The notes beneath the pieces were generated by a model. That model was not told the DNA's origin. It saw only the letters and a program-made list of their open reading frames with translations, and ran no database searches. From positions 33,989,759-34,053,758 of the forward strand of contig OZ025249.1 in NCBI GenBank assembly GCA_964019135.1: a DNA stretch of 64,000 nt. The letters run 5' to 3'. The position numbers were made by a program, and so were the translations under genes. This stretch comes from Arenicola marina (taxonomy: Eukaryota > Annelida > Polychaeta > Arenicolidae). Position 1 is the stretch's first letter, and every line of letters starts with the position of its first letter. Positions 12,482-25,745 of the stretch are shown here, in pieces.

Positions 12482-15400
12482 ATGGAAGAGGCCATACGAA
12501 AGAGCAAGGTGAGCACTAAACAGGTACTCGTAGAAGGTTTCTTTTGACTTTTTGTCAGTTCAGTTCAGTTGCAAATCAGGAACTGATCCCATTCATGGGT
12601 GTGGCCCTTATATAGGCACGATGTGGTACGCAATCGGCGACAGAGACAAACACAGTTGTTCCTTAGTATCCCATGTAGGATTTGTCATTGAGATACTGAA
12701 TCTGTTATCACTGTTAAAACCAGAAACAGTTAAAACCAATCAGCTACTTATAAGCTCACCTTTTCTTAAGTTAAACTTTAAAGTAAGCTTATGATATAAA
12801 ACTTTAAAAAACTCAGTCTTACTCTTACTTTAGTCTTAGTCTTAGGTTTCACTCACTTTAGTATTTGTCAAGTCACAGTGATAATCATTATAGGATATAT
12901 AAATCTGTCACGGATAGTACAGTTACATAACATAGAGATATAATATAGTCAACTCTGACCAGCTGACATGTCTGATATGGGTCTAGTTGCTAAACTATGC
13001 TGTAAGCAGTAGGCTACAACATCTTTCTAGCAGAACTATCACTGATGTGTAGTAATTCATGTATAGCTTAATCTCTATGAAGTCAAATCTTGATCAAGTG
13101 ATTTCAATAAGTGATAATCAAAATATAATACTGTTTTTTTAGGTCTGTTGACTTATAATTAAATAGAGCATATTATGATGAAGTTTTTATGCTGTATACC
13201 AGTATACTGATCTGGTAATATTTCTTTACAGAAATACTAGAATAGCTTGGTATTAATTTAATTTTTACTGACCTCATTTGTATATCTTAAATATAAGGGT
13301 TATTATTAAAATGATTATTTAATATATTTAAGGTAGATCAATAACTAATCCATTTTTACATCTTTGATAAAATATCTTAGTTCAATGTTTAAAATAATAT
13401 TTTATATATCATTGGCACTAAATTTTAATAAAATTATGGTTACTCATATATTGCATCTGATGGCAATATGATTTAACACTTGAATGAAATAAATCAAATC
13501 ATGTTTATAAATCATTTACTTTTCAGAGGTATACATGTATTGATAGTACATTGTATTTTCTTATACTCAAAAGTATGTTGCATATAAAAATAAAATCACT
13601 GCTTGACATAAAGGAAGTGTAGCAGAGATTGTATAAATTTCGCTTTACATATTGCCGTCCCCTATAGCTGTGTGTGATATTAACATGATTAAGCTCTTTC
13701 ACTGGTCTACTCTTTCACTGACCTACTTTAAGCAGTGACTATAAGACAATTTATTCCCATATGTTACACTATTGTTCCACCCTGTATCAACATTTATTTC
13801 CTTATCAATTGATACATTTCCCAGATGGACAATTATGGGAAGCTATGTCCTGTTACATGACCTCACCTCTTGACATAAAAAATAGTGGCTGATTCATCTT
13901 GTAGTGGGGAAGGCAAGTACATACAAAGTGGTGGCACATGGTGTAGAGGAAAAAAACACTTGGGAGAAATAGATGGCAGATGTTACATGTACTAAATATA
14001 GTCACAAAGGTGAAGGTGAGACCTTATAAATATAATTGTTCTAACTCATACTTAAGTTGCATCAGTTGTGTGCATGCAGGTGGTTTTGACTCATTATTTG
14101 GTTTTGAAACCATTGTGGAAACTTTTTGTTCTGTGAGCATCAACCATTTTGTAACTCAGGAAGGTCTTTGAGATCATCTGTGTTGTAGACCAGAAACCAT
14201 GTAATATGAAATCAGGACTGTGTCATGACAAAATGCATGCAGTATAGAAGAAGGTTGGGGGAACAGCAGTTTTGCATGACACTGAAACAACCGCTCCTAT
14301 GAATCCATGCCAGTTGTAATCATGGTATTGTCTGTGTGATATATATGATGCCTGCATTACCCCACTTTAACCGTTCTGGTTTTGTTGCATTCTCTATAAA
14401 TTTATGCTGCCAATACATCTACATACATCTGTAGTACCTACAAAGTCTAGGAATGTGGGAGACTAGTGGTCTCTAGATAAACATGTATTGCCTCTTCATG
14501 CATTATCTCTTTTTACATATAGATACACGCACAAACGAGGCGTAAAACACTAAACATTTCATGTGCCATATTCGTCACACGAGAGCTATATGCAGTGACT
14601 AGTCGACACGTTTGCGTTATGATCAGCGATTCGCTGTCCAATTCCACGTGGTATTTGTGACATCTGAGAACAATTTGCAGGTTTGCTAAACTCGACCTAC
14701 CGCTTCATTCTCAATGACTATCGGCCGAGACTGAACCGACCACGGTGACAAGGGATAAAGAGACAGAGACAGAGCGGGTGGCCTTACAGGGGACTAAGGG
14801 CGAGGGTAGTCACAACTACAGGGTGTTTTACTGAGGGCGGGCGGCCCTGCAGGGTGCTGTGCTGAGGAAGGGCGGCCCTACAGGGTGCTGTGCTGAGGGC
14901 TTGCTGCCATACAGGGTGCTGAGGGAGGTCGGCCCTACAGGGTTCTGTTTTAAGGGTGGGTGGCCCTAAAGAGTGCTGGATTGAGGGCGGGTGGCCCTAC
15001 GGGGTGGTGGGCTGAGGAAGGGCGGCCCTACAGGGTGGTGTGCTGAGAGCGGGCGGCCCTACAGGGTGCTGTGCTAAGGGCGGGCAGCCCTACAGGTGCT
15101 GTGCTGAGGGCCGGCGGCCCTACACGGTGCTGTGCTGAGGGCCGGCGGCCCCACAGGGTGCTGTGCTGAGGGCGGGCGGCCCCACAGGGTGTTGTGCTGA
15201 GGGCGGGCGGCCCTACAGGGTGCTGTGCTGAGGGCTTGCGGCCATACATGGTGCTGAGTAAGGTCGGCCCTACAGGGTTCTGTTTTAAGGGTGGGTGGCC
15301 CTACAGGGTGCTGGATTGAGGGCGGGCGGCCCTACAGGGTGCTGTGCTAAGGGTGGGCGGCCCTACAGGGTGTTGTGCTGAGGAAGGGCGGCCCTACAGG

Positions 15401-18400
15401 GTGCTGGACTGAGGGCGGGTGGCCCTACAGGGTGTTGTGCTGAGGAAGGGCGGCCCTACAGGGTGCTGGACTGAGGGCGGGTGGCCCTACAGGGTGCTGT
15501 GCTGAGGAAGGGCGGCCCTACAGAGTGGTGTGCTGAGAGCGGGCGGCCCTACAGGGTGTTGTGCTGAGGGCGGGCGGCCCTACAGGGTGTTGTGCTGAGG
15601 GCGGGCGGCCCTACAGGGTGCTGGACTGAGGGCGGGTGGCCCTACAGGGTGTTGTGCTGAGGGCGGGCGGCCCTACAGGGTGCTGGACTGAGGGCGGGCG
15701 GCCCTACAGGGTGCTGGACTGAGGAATGGCGGCCCTACAGGGTGCTGTGCTGAGGAATGGCGACCCTACAGAGTGCTGTTCTGAGGGCAGGTGGCCCTAC
15801 AGGGTGCTGAGGGCAGGTGGCCCTACAGAGTGCTGTTCTGAGGGCGGGCGGCCCTACAGGGTGCTGTGCTAAGGGCGGGCTGCACTACATGGTGCTGTGC
15901 TGAGTGCGGGCTGCCCTACATGGTGCTGGACTGAGGAATGGCGGCCCTACAGGGTGCTGTGCTGAGGAATGGCGACCCTACAGAGTGCTGTTCTGAGGGC
16001 AGGTGGCCCTACAGGGTGCTGAGGGCAGGTGGCCCTACATGGTGCTGTGCTAAGGGCGGGCTGCACTACATGGTGCTGGACTGAGTGCGGGCGGCCCTAC
16101 AGGGTGCTGGACTGAGGGCGGGCGGCCCTACAGGGTGCTGGACTGAGGGCGGGCTGCCCTACAGGGTGCTGTGATAAAGGCGGGCTGCCCTGCAGGGAGC
16201 TGTGCTGAGGGCGGGCGGCCCTACAGGGTGCTGTGCTGAGGGCAGGTGGCCCTACAGGGTGCTGTGATACGGGCGGGCTGACCTACAGGGTGCTGGCGGC
16301 CCCACCGCGTGCTGTGCTGAGGTCGGGCGGCCCTATAGGGTGCTGGCGGCCCCACAGGGTGCTGTGGTACGGGCGGGCTGCCCTACAGGGTGCTGGCGGC
16401 CCCACAGGGTGCTGTGATACGGGCGGGCTGCCCTACAGGGTGCTGGCGGCCCCACAGGGTACTGTGCTGAGGGCAGGTGGCCCTGCAGGGTGCTGTGATA
16501 CGGGCGGGCTGCCCTGGCTACAGGGTGCTGGCGGCCCCACAGGGTGCTGTGCTGAGGGTGGGCGGTCCTACAGGGTGCTGGCGGCCCTACATACTTGGTG
16601 CGTTCTCCGAAGGGCTTGTCGCTACCGGGACCCGCCAGCCTAGTGGCTGGGTAAACAAATACACGGCAGGCCTCACCTTGGAGTCCGCTCCACGGGCGGG
16701 ATAGCCCCGCCCTGTGCAGGTATTGTCTGGACCACTCATCCCAGGCCTGCCCCTCTCCCCCCGCCCCCCCCCCCACCCCCCTCATCCACCTTGCTTTATA
16801 CCAAGGTTCACGTGGCCCACTTTCGACCGACGAATCGCGGGTTTGACGTGTATTTGTTGGAGGTGGGGACGGAGGGGAAATATGGTGGGCGGGGGGGCGG
16901 GGGTTTGACGTGGAAGCAGGTCTGACCCCATGGCGCATTACGTCGTGAAAAACTACTACAACAATTTTGCCTATGACTGTGTCGTTGATTACCAGCCCCC
17001 CCCGCCCCCCCCCCTCGCCCTCCCCCACCCCCCAGGCTTCCACCTGACAACCCCGCCGATATTCTCCACGTGGGAGGGGGGTGGGGGGGGGGCGGAAGCA
17101 GCGTGATTGGCATGTGTCGTCTTTACCCCTACAGATAACTCTGTTTCTGTGAAAAAAATCATTTGGAAAAGTACTCTCATAGGCGGCTACTGAGTGTTAC
17201 ACAGGTTAATTTGGCTGATAGCCTTACGGAGATGGATGGCGTGCACTCTCTCGCACGATACTAATTGCGTTTGGACATTTACGCTGGTGATAGTCAACCC
17301 CGTTGTGGCCAACGTGTACCTCCATTGCCTGAAGAAAGTCACTCGATGAGCCTCGAGCACGCTACCCGCTGGGCCACTGCGGTCGCCCAGCGCCGTGCAA
17401 AACGTGACGTGACATATGTTCCCTTGATTAAGTTGATTTTGTGATTGTTGGCTTTGCCGAGTCGCATGTAGATATAGTTTACCCTGTGCTTTGCTTTGGC
17501 TTAAGGAGGACGATTTCACCAGGTCAAATCGCGACAACCTCTCTCGATGGCTACACATATTCCCTGTTTTTTGGCACGTCTGGCCCGAACGACCCACTTT
17601 CCTTGGAGTATAGTATACATTTGTTTAGTTTTCAACACACCAAGGATGTGACTTTAGCGAACTTCGCCGGCCTAGCATCGCATCTCCGTTCGTACTGTAG
17701 TGAAGACACAGAAGAGCCTCACATACGTTCTGGCGAAAAAAACCCCCCAAAAAACTAGACCCCATGCTCTCCCATCTATCTAAACCAGTGACAACTTTTT
17801 TGTATCCGCAACATGATACGTCCGGTAACTCGACATGTCCTTTTTATTTAATTTTTTCTCTTTTGCTTTTGCTTTTGGGGCCCCTCCCCCATCCCCAACC
17901 ATACCTGCATACCGCCTGGGAGATTCACGAGGAGTAGTTGGGGGGGGGGGGGGGGGCGGAAGGTGACTGCGGGCCGGATACCAAAAGGACCCTGGCTAAT
18001 AAACAACCGCTCAGTAGCTGGTTATTGCAGGGCGTGGTCTGACGGCCAGTGGCTGTTTAACCGGTCGGGGCATCCTCATGCGCTTTGGTGGCCGACCCCC
18101 ACTTTACCCCGGTAGATAAACTGTTTACTCTCCACCCAGGCGGCCAATGGCTGCACACACAACGAACGGCGCTCGGCATTACTCGGTTCTTCATCTCTTT
18201 TTTCTTCTCCTTTTTTTTTTGGGTGGGATGGGTAGGGGAAGGTTTTGATGGGTGTTTTTTTTCACGGTTTTCTGTTATCAGACGTGGGGACAGGGCGGTT
18301 TGACCTCTTGGAAGTAGCGTGATCCACGTGGTTGGCTCTGGCCGGGTCTACTGCTGCTGCTGCTGCTACAGGTGTGTGGGAGAGATTCGTCCACCTCCCA

Positions 18401-21400
18401 CCACCTCCCACCTCCTCACTCGCCCTGCCCGCCGTCCATGGTTCACCCTCGACGCCGGAAAGGTTACCGGATCATCATCATCATCACCTCCCGACACGAC
18501 CCGGCCGCAGTTGTCGGAGCGCCCCCTATTCAGAGGAGATTTAAGACGGAGCGAGTGAGTGGCGATTGTTGCGCCGTCTGATCAATCGCGGCGATCGCAG
18601 TGCCCTCTGTGGGCGGCCAGGCGCATCACGTGGGCGTGTGAAGTGGCGGGGATAACACCACTACCACCACCACCAGCGCCACCCCCACCACCACGGGCCT
18701 CGGGAGCCCAGCCAGCAGGCACTGGATGCGGCACTGGATGCGGCTGACGTGATAGGGGAGGGAGATAGACCGGGACACCGGCCACAGACTCGCGTCAGTG
18801 GCTCCATGCACGCCCTGCCCCAGAGCTTCCCATGCTCTATGGCTCGCCGTTACCTCGGGCGGTCCCATCCACCAGGACGTTGACAGAGAAATGCTCACAC
18901 ATCCCTTGATCTCTTCAATACCAGACCGAGATCGAGGGTGTGCCGTGTTTTTGCGACCTATGGGCGGCGGCCCGCCGGTTATCGTTCGTTCCACCCCGCC
19001 TTACGCTGTGGGAGTGGCGGGGTGTGTGTTAGCTGTGAGTGATGTAAGCGTGGTTCATGTATGTATGTAAGTATCTATGTGTGTATGCCAGGCGGAGGAG
19101 GGATCTCACCCGCCCCAAGCGGCCTTGAACTTTTTGTTCTCCTCGCTGCTATGGCCACGGACGCTGCCGGTTGACTGGCCGGTGAGGCTATAGAGTGGCA
19201 GCCGACTTGCGCAGGAGGGGGCAGAGGGGCCGCGATCGGAGGATGATAGTCCTGGGGAGAGGGCCCTTGGTAGGAGTATTATAGTCGAGGGCAAGGGAAC
19301 GGATGAGAACCTGAAAGACACGCGCCCGGGTCTTGCCATTGTGGAAGACGTCACCAACATGGCGTGTCGTCTTCCAAGACATGACATGCTCTGGGTGGTG
19401 ATTTATCACTATCCATTCAGGGGGTTTACCCTACACAGACACCTGCGCCTTCCGCTCATCTAACCCCCCTATCCCCCCTACCCCTCACCGTACCCAACGC
19501 AACGGGACTTTCGTCGTCCTTGGGAACCTCCGTGCCTATACCTACCTTACATTCGTCATGCACCCAGCCGCCGGCCCCCAAGCGGGTAGAGTAAGCTCGG
19601 GGGAACAGTGGTGGATGACCCGGTGATGGCAGCGGTCACTCGACTCTAGCGATACCGGGAGAAGGAAGGTCAGTCTGGATATGACCACGATATGGGTACT
19701 CGCCCTCAGAATACTTGCAATCGCCTCTAATGGTGAGGTGTTGTCGCCCCCTTGAAGACGTATCCTAGGGAACACGATGGATTAGCTGTCTGGGATACAC
19801 ATGCAGGCCTTTCTGGATCTCTTGAGGGTAAGCGACGCCGATTGGCCCTCTCGTCACCATGATAATGCTGATACTGGAGCTTGCTCAGCGGGATAGCTGT
19901 CCAGTTCAAGGATTCGAGCGGCACAAATATTCCTTCATATTAGTTAAGAATATGTTGTGGAAAAGAGCCAGCATGATCAGGTCTTCTTGTTGATAAGATC
20001 CGTTTATGGGGTTTTTTTTCATATAAAACTAGCCTCACACACCAATATCATATAGCAATGCTATGCGCCATTCTTATAATAAAACGTAAACCACATTAAA
20101 CGTAAACCACATTAACGTGTGTTCTAAAATAAATAGATGAATTTTCCACCTTTCAAATTATGTTTCTGTTTTCATTAATATTTGTGCTCTGGCCATGTGG
20201 TACAGTCAGTATAAACTGACTAAACAGTTGTTTTCCCGCAAAAATCGTGTCAGGGTCTAAACAGCGTAATATTTCATAGCCTGATTAATGCAAGAATTAT
20301 TTATTCTTGTCACTAAATTTCATTTGCGTCTGGCCTAAACAGGATCCTTAAAACTGCAATAAAAAGTTGACCACACACAAATACGTGACGTAGTACACAC
20401 AGCTTTCAAGGAACGATCAGATATCAAGGAATAAATAGTTATTTCTACCGTGACGCACTATCTCTACATGACATATTGAGACAAGTTATCTCGCTCGTCA
20501 CCCATCCTGACGCACCGTGTCGCTGCATCATGTTATTGTGCCGTGCTGTGTTGTGATTTAGTTGTGTCTCTCTCCGCCAGGGGGCCTCGAGAACCACTGC
20601 AGGCGCGCGGAGTGAGACCCAGACACGACTGATGTACGAGAGGCGACCCCTGAAGACCGTCAGCCTGACCCCGCCAGACTACAAGGTCCACCCCCAAGTA
20701 CTGCGGGACAGTTACTTGGAGAAGGAAGTCAGGGTCAGTGAGCGGCTGATTTTTATACGATGTTAAATCGAGCAAGGACATAAATAGAGGTGTTATCGAT
20801 GAAAGCGTTTGCTATTCCGTGTATTGCTGTATGTGGTGGGAGTGAACACCTTTGGTATCTTTCCCATTAAACAAGAATGCTTTACACATAATCGTATTAT
20901 GTTGGAGCTTCATATTATGTTACGTTACTGATATTCATGCTGTCCTGTCTACATCGGACGCTTCCTACTCTGGCACCGAGGCGCCACCTATGTCGTGACG
21001 TCACACAGTGGTGGGCGCCTTGATACGGAGTCAGACGATGAGCTGGGCGAGGCATACTCTGACGGAGAGGAGGGGGTGGGGGGGGGGGGGTGGAGGCAGT
21101 GGGGACCAGCAGGCCTCAAATGTTATATCAACAGTGGTGTTTTGATGTAACACTGAGGCGCCCGGGATGAACCAGTGAATGTGTCTCAATCGCCCACCAA
21201 CTCTCCTTTTCCATGTCAATGCGGTTTGGGGGATTGCCAAACGTAATGGGGGATGATCAGGATTTGCATTTCAGTGCCGAATTCCGTAGAAACCACATCA
21301 TGGCACAGTGGCGCTATCTAGCGAAGAAATGACAAAGAAAGTACAAAATTGTGCCCTCTATACATGGGTGACTGAATGGTGCGACCAGTAGAGGGCAGCA

Positions 21401-24400
21401 TTGTACTTATACTGTACGGTATACGGCATTTGGCAACCAATAGAAATGAGTATACAAAAGAGTATACATTATACATTCTCCATGATGATGTTACATGGTT
21501 GCTTAATGGACGAGGAAGACGTCATAAACCTTAAACCCTTCCAAACTGTCGTTTTGTGGAGACGTAAAATACGCCATCCTTGTGCGTTAGCAAGGAGGAA
21601 TCCAAACATTCCAGTGATTGTCAGAAATAATTCCTTGTTGCGCTGGACGGGGCTTGCAATGGATGGACAACTAGCTAGGAAGCCCAGCTGGATGCGCAAG
21701 GTGTTTTATTGTGTCAGCGGCCGCCTCCTGGGGTGCTCCAAACATACAGGGGGCCGGCGCGATGGCTCAGTGGGTTCGAGCGCTCGCATTGAGTGCTCTG
21801 GTAACCTGAGAGCCTAACGGCACGTGGGTCGGTGGTTCGAGCCCCGCTGTGGCCATGTCTGTGTAGTCGCAGGATAAAGATCCCATGTCTTTCGTCGTAA
21901 AGAGTAAGGGCTTACCCCAGAGGACATGGCTCTACTCTCCCTTCCTTCTCCCATTGACGCGATATGACCAAAAGTGGTTAAAGCATCCTGAATAACCAAC
22001 CAAACATACCGATAACAGGGAGGGTCTTAGTTTCCAGGAGTAACTGATTGCTTTGACCAGAATGGCCTTGAACATCACCGCTCACGAGCTGTTCTAACGG
22101 CAACTAGAAATTGAATGTTTTTATGAAGAAGTAGATGACGATGCTGACGGTAACATTAATTAATGGGGTGGGGCTTAGGGGAACTGGCCATAGAGTGGGA
22201 CTTCCATGGCCGTGAACGGAATGACGTGTGTGTTGGGATTATCGAGCTCTGTATAGTCTCGTCTTTCTGTTTCTACGTAGATGTCATGCCAGGCTTTCTT
22301 GTTATGCCGTGTAGTGTGTCGTCTTCGTTTCAATGTGCGGGTGTTCTCCAAAACATTCGGTCCATGTGCTCATTGTCTATGGTTGTGTCATTCGTTCAGT
22401 ATGATGGTGTCGGGCCATACATTCATACCCTTCACTTTATGGTTGCGTCATTCTTTCAACAAGCGGGTGCCGTGCCATACATTCCTGCTTTTCACTATAT
22501 GGTTGCGTCATTCTTTCAGTATGCGGGTGCCGTACCATACATTCCTGCTTTTCACTATATGGTTGCGTCATTCTTTCAGTTTGCGGGTGCCGTGCCATAC
22601 ATTCCTACCTTTCGCTATATGGTTGCGTCATTCTTTCAGTATGCGGGTGCCGTACCATACATTCCTACCTTTCGCTATATGGTTGCGTCATTCTTTCAGT
22701 ATGCGGGTGCCGGGCCATACATTCCTACCTTTCACTATATGGTTGCGTCATTCTTTCAGTATGCGGGTGCCGTGCCATACATTCCAACCTTTCACTATAT
22801 GATTGCGTTATTCTTTCAGTATGCGGGTGTCGTGCCAGACATTCCTGTTCACCTGGACGCCACCAATCGTACAGACGTCCTGCGGGTGATTGATCGAGGC
22901 AAGGTAAGGAAAACTGCGCCTGTTTTTTCTCGTTATGTTACGTCCAGTAACTGCATGAAAAATGTACGTCTATTTAGTCGCAACTGTTCTTTTGTCCCGT
23001 TAATGTTTGACGCCTGTAAAAGCGTCTTGTCGTGACAACTCGGACGAAATATGTGGAAAATATGTCTGCCGCGTTAGATGATCCAAATGCAATCATGATT
23101 GGTGCTGCCGTTTCTTTTTTTCCTTTTTTTAGGGGGGAATTGGTGGGGGGGCTTCTTTCAATAGCAAATTTATACGAAACAATATACCTGATTTGAGGAG
23201 CTGACACCGTCGAGAACGCAGGAAAAAGCCGTCAATAATGTTTAAACGAAGAATCTTTTATCGTTGCAAGAAACAGTTAACCGTACAAAACCTGACATTT
23301 TGGCGTTTTGGTAGCTGCAGCCTTGAGACAGATGGCAGACCGAATGTGTTGCCTGGCGAGTCCTCCATGAGAACCGGAGGCGAGGCGGAGCCTGTGCTTA
23401 GAGGTGGCCAGTCGGCTACAAAACTAAAGGAGTAACTATGACTGAAAACATTGCTGCAAAGTATCATCAGAATGCCGTACAGCATCTGGTGGATACCCCC
23501 TCCCTCGGCCCCCCCTCCCTCGGCCCCCTCTCCCTCGGCCCCCCTCCCAGGGCCCCCCTTCCTCGGCCCCCCTCCCTCGGCCCCCCTCCCATTTCTTTTC
23601 CTCATTCATTATTGGAATAAGAAGCCTTAGCGTGTGCGTCTTCCTTAATGAGGGTCCTGGGATACGTCATAACCGTGATATATGTACTGGTATAAGAGAA
23701 GCCGACCCCTGATATATAACGCCACCCTCCCCGCCCTGACCCCTCTCACCATGGTGAGCGCGGCATCACTAAACACCATCCAATTATAGGCGGTGTATCG
23801 ATAGCCTTCAGGAGATGGGCAGGCGTGTGTATAGTGTGGGCCTAAGTAGGGGTGGATGGGGGGCGGGGGAGGGGGGGGGGGGGCGAGGGAGGGGGGGGGG
23901 GGCGTCGTCGGTCCTGCAAGTAGCTAGGTTATGCCAGCCTTGTCTGAGTGATCTGTTTATGCTGCAAGTGATGGCGTGGGTGTGGTCTGATTAATCTGCG
24001 TCAGTCGGCACATGTACGTGCTCCTAGCGCCATTGAAAGAAAACCAGGCTGGGGAAAAGGCAAAGTTAAGGGGGTATGGTATAGGGGGGGGGGTAGAGGA
24101 GACGGACGGGGGGGGGGTAGAGGAGGCGGACGGGGGGGTAGAGGAGGCGGACGGAAGGGGGGGGTTTAGAGGAGGTGGAAGGGGGGAGGGGGTTAGAGTA
24201 GGCGGACGGGGGAGGGGTTTTAAGGAGGCGATCGGGGCGGAGGGGGCAAGGGGATGGGGGGACGAGGGTAGGTGGGTATGTCTGTCGAGAATGGGCGCCC
24301 CACCCACGCCCTTGGTATGTGGCGTAGCGTGTTGACCTCCCCAGGGCCTCTGGTCGGTAGAAATGGAGCGAGGGGCGAAACCCGAGCTGCACACCGTGGA

Positions 24401-25713
24401 TACGTCAACGAGCTGGATACTGCCGGTAATAACGCGCTGTGAGAATCTGGTATTTGCGCGATGTTTGTCGGGACAACGCCGAGACGACACTAATATGTGC
24501 AAAGTTTTGTTGCCCTCGCCTTTCATTGCCTCGCGAGATATGGCGCCTGGGATGGGAGGGGGTTCAGTTCCATGACGTCATCGTGGCGGGGACGGATCGC
24601 CTGGGCTGTGATTGGTTGCTAGGGCGCGTGCTCCAGAGAGAGAGAGATAGAGAGAGAGTTGGGGGGGTGGGGGGGGGGGGGTGTTTCTAGACCCGGAGCA
24701 TCTTTACCTGACCCTTCCACCCTGAGTGCGTGCTTTCCCAACAAGAGCCAGTCCTGCCCGCTGGTCGACTATCATTCTCCTGTCTGTCGCGGACAGTCCA
24801 ACACTTCAGGGGTGCAAGGCGTTAACGAACGAATGTCATCGCTGTGTACAATATGGAACCTTGACGCGTGCCGAAGCTTATCGCTATCGTGGTTTCAGTT
24901 TCGGTGGCAACCTCGCGCCGTCATTTGGCAAGAGATATTTCAAATACTCTTAGGAACGTTTTCTCGCGGACGAAGAAATTCAGTATGCCTCCTTTGCAAA
25001 ACTTTCTCGACTATCATCGCAGGACAAAAATTGCAAAAAGGTATACATCCCCAACTATAGTTCGCAGATGAAGTGATGAAAGTATAGTGAACCAAAACAA
25101 GCATCTGGTAGAATGACATTTAAAACCTATCTCTTGCCATTTTTCTGACCGCTGCTAAACGAAGTGTACAGCGTTCGACGTCGCTCTATTTTACCTTTGG
25201 CTTACAGACATAACAGTCGAGATGTTTCGCTAGCCAATCACGTGGTGGATTGCTGGTCAATTTCTCTGGCCAATCACCGCCTTGCTTTCTGGAATAAATG
25301 CTGTTTGTGTGATATTTTCAATGCACCTTAGAGGACAATGGCGACAAGGCCATTTGCCTGATCTATAGTGTTAATTAAGGGACGTCATGCTCCTTTTCAG
25401 TTGTCTGACATTACTTTGATTCGTTATAATGGTGTGTCCTTGCAGCTATGTTGTTAGCTACTTGAATTCATCTTCACCTTTATCTTGTATTACATACTTT
25501 CAATGACTGATTTTGGTTTACGTTTCGAATCAATAAATCTTTATCTAGCAGCGTTAGACGTTCTATGCAGTTCTCTCTCTCGTCATTATGTAGGCCATGT
25601 TTCATCGATGTGTGGTGGGGCAATGTATACACTGGGAAATCATTGTACCAAAATACAGGAAGATTGGGCTTATTCCTTGCTTAATGTATGAGAGATACAG
25701 AGACAGAGCGAAG

Positions 25714-25745
<32 letters not shown>

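Noticed and set aside
22163..22819. First 219 codons of the 290-codon + frame before CCM2 exon 3
   Set aside because: Repeat units copying the exon start; not needed for CCM2 and not similar to any protein. Kept as a finding on alternative acceptors, not as a gene.
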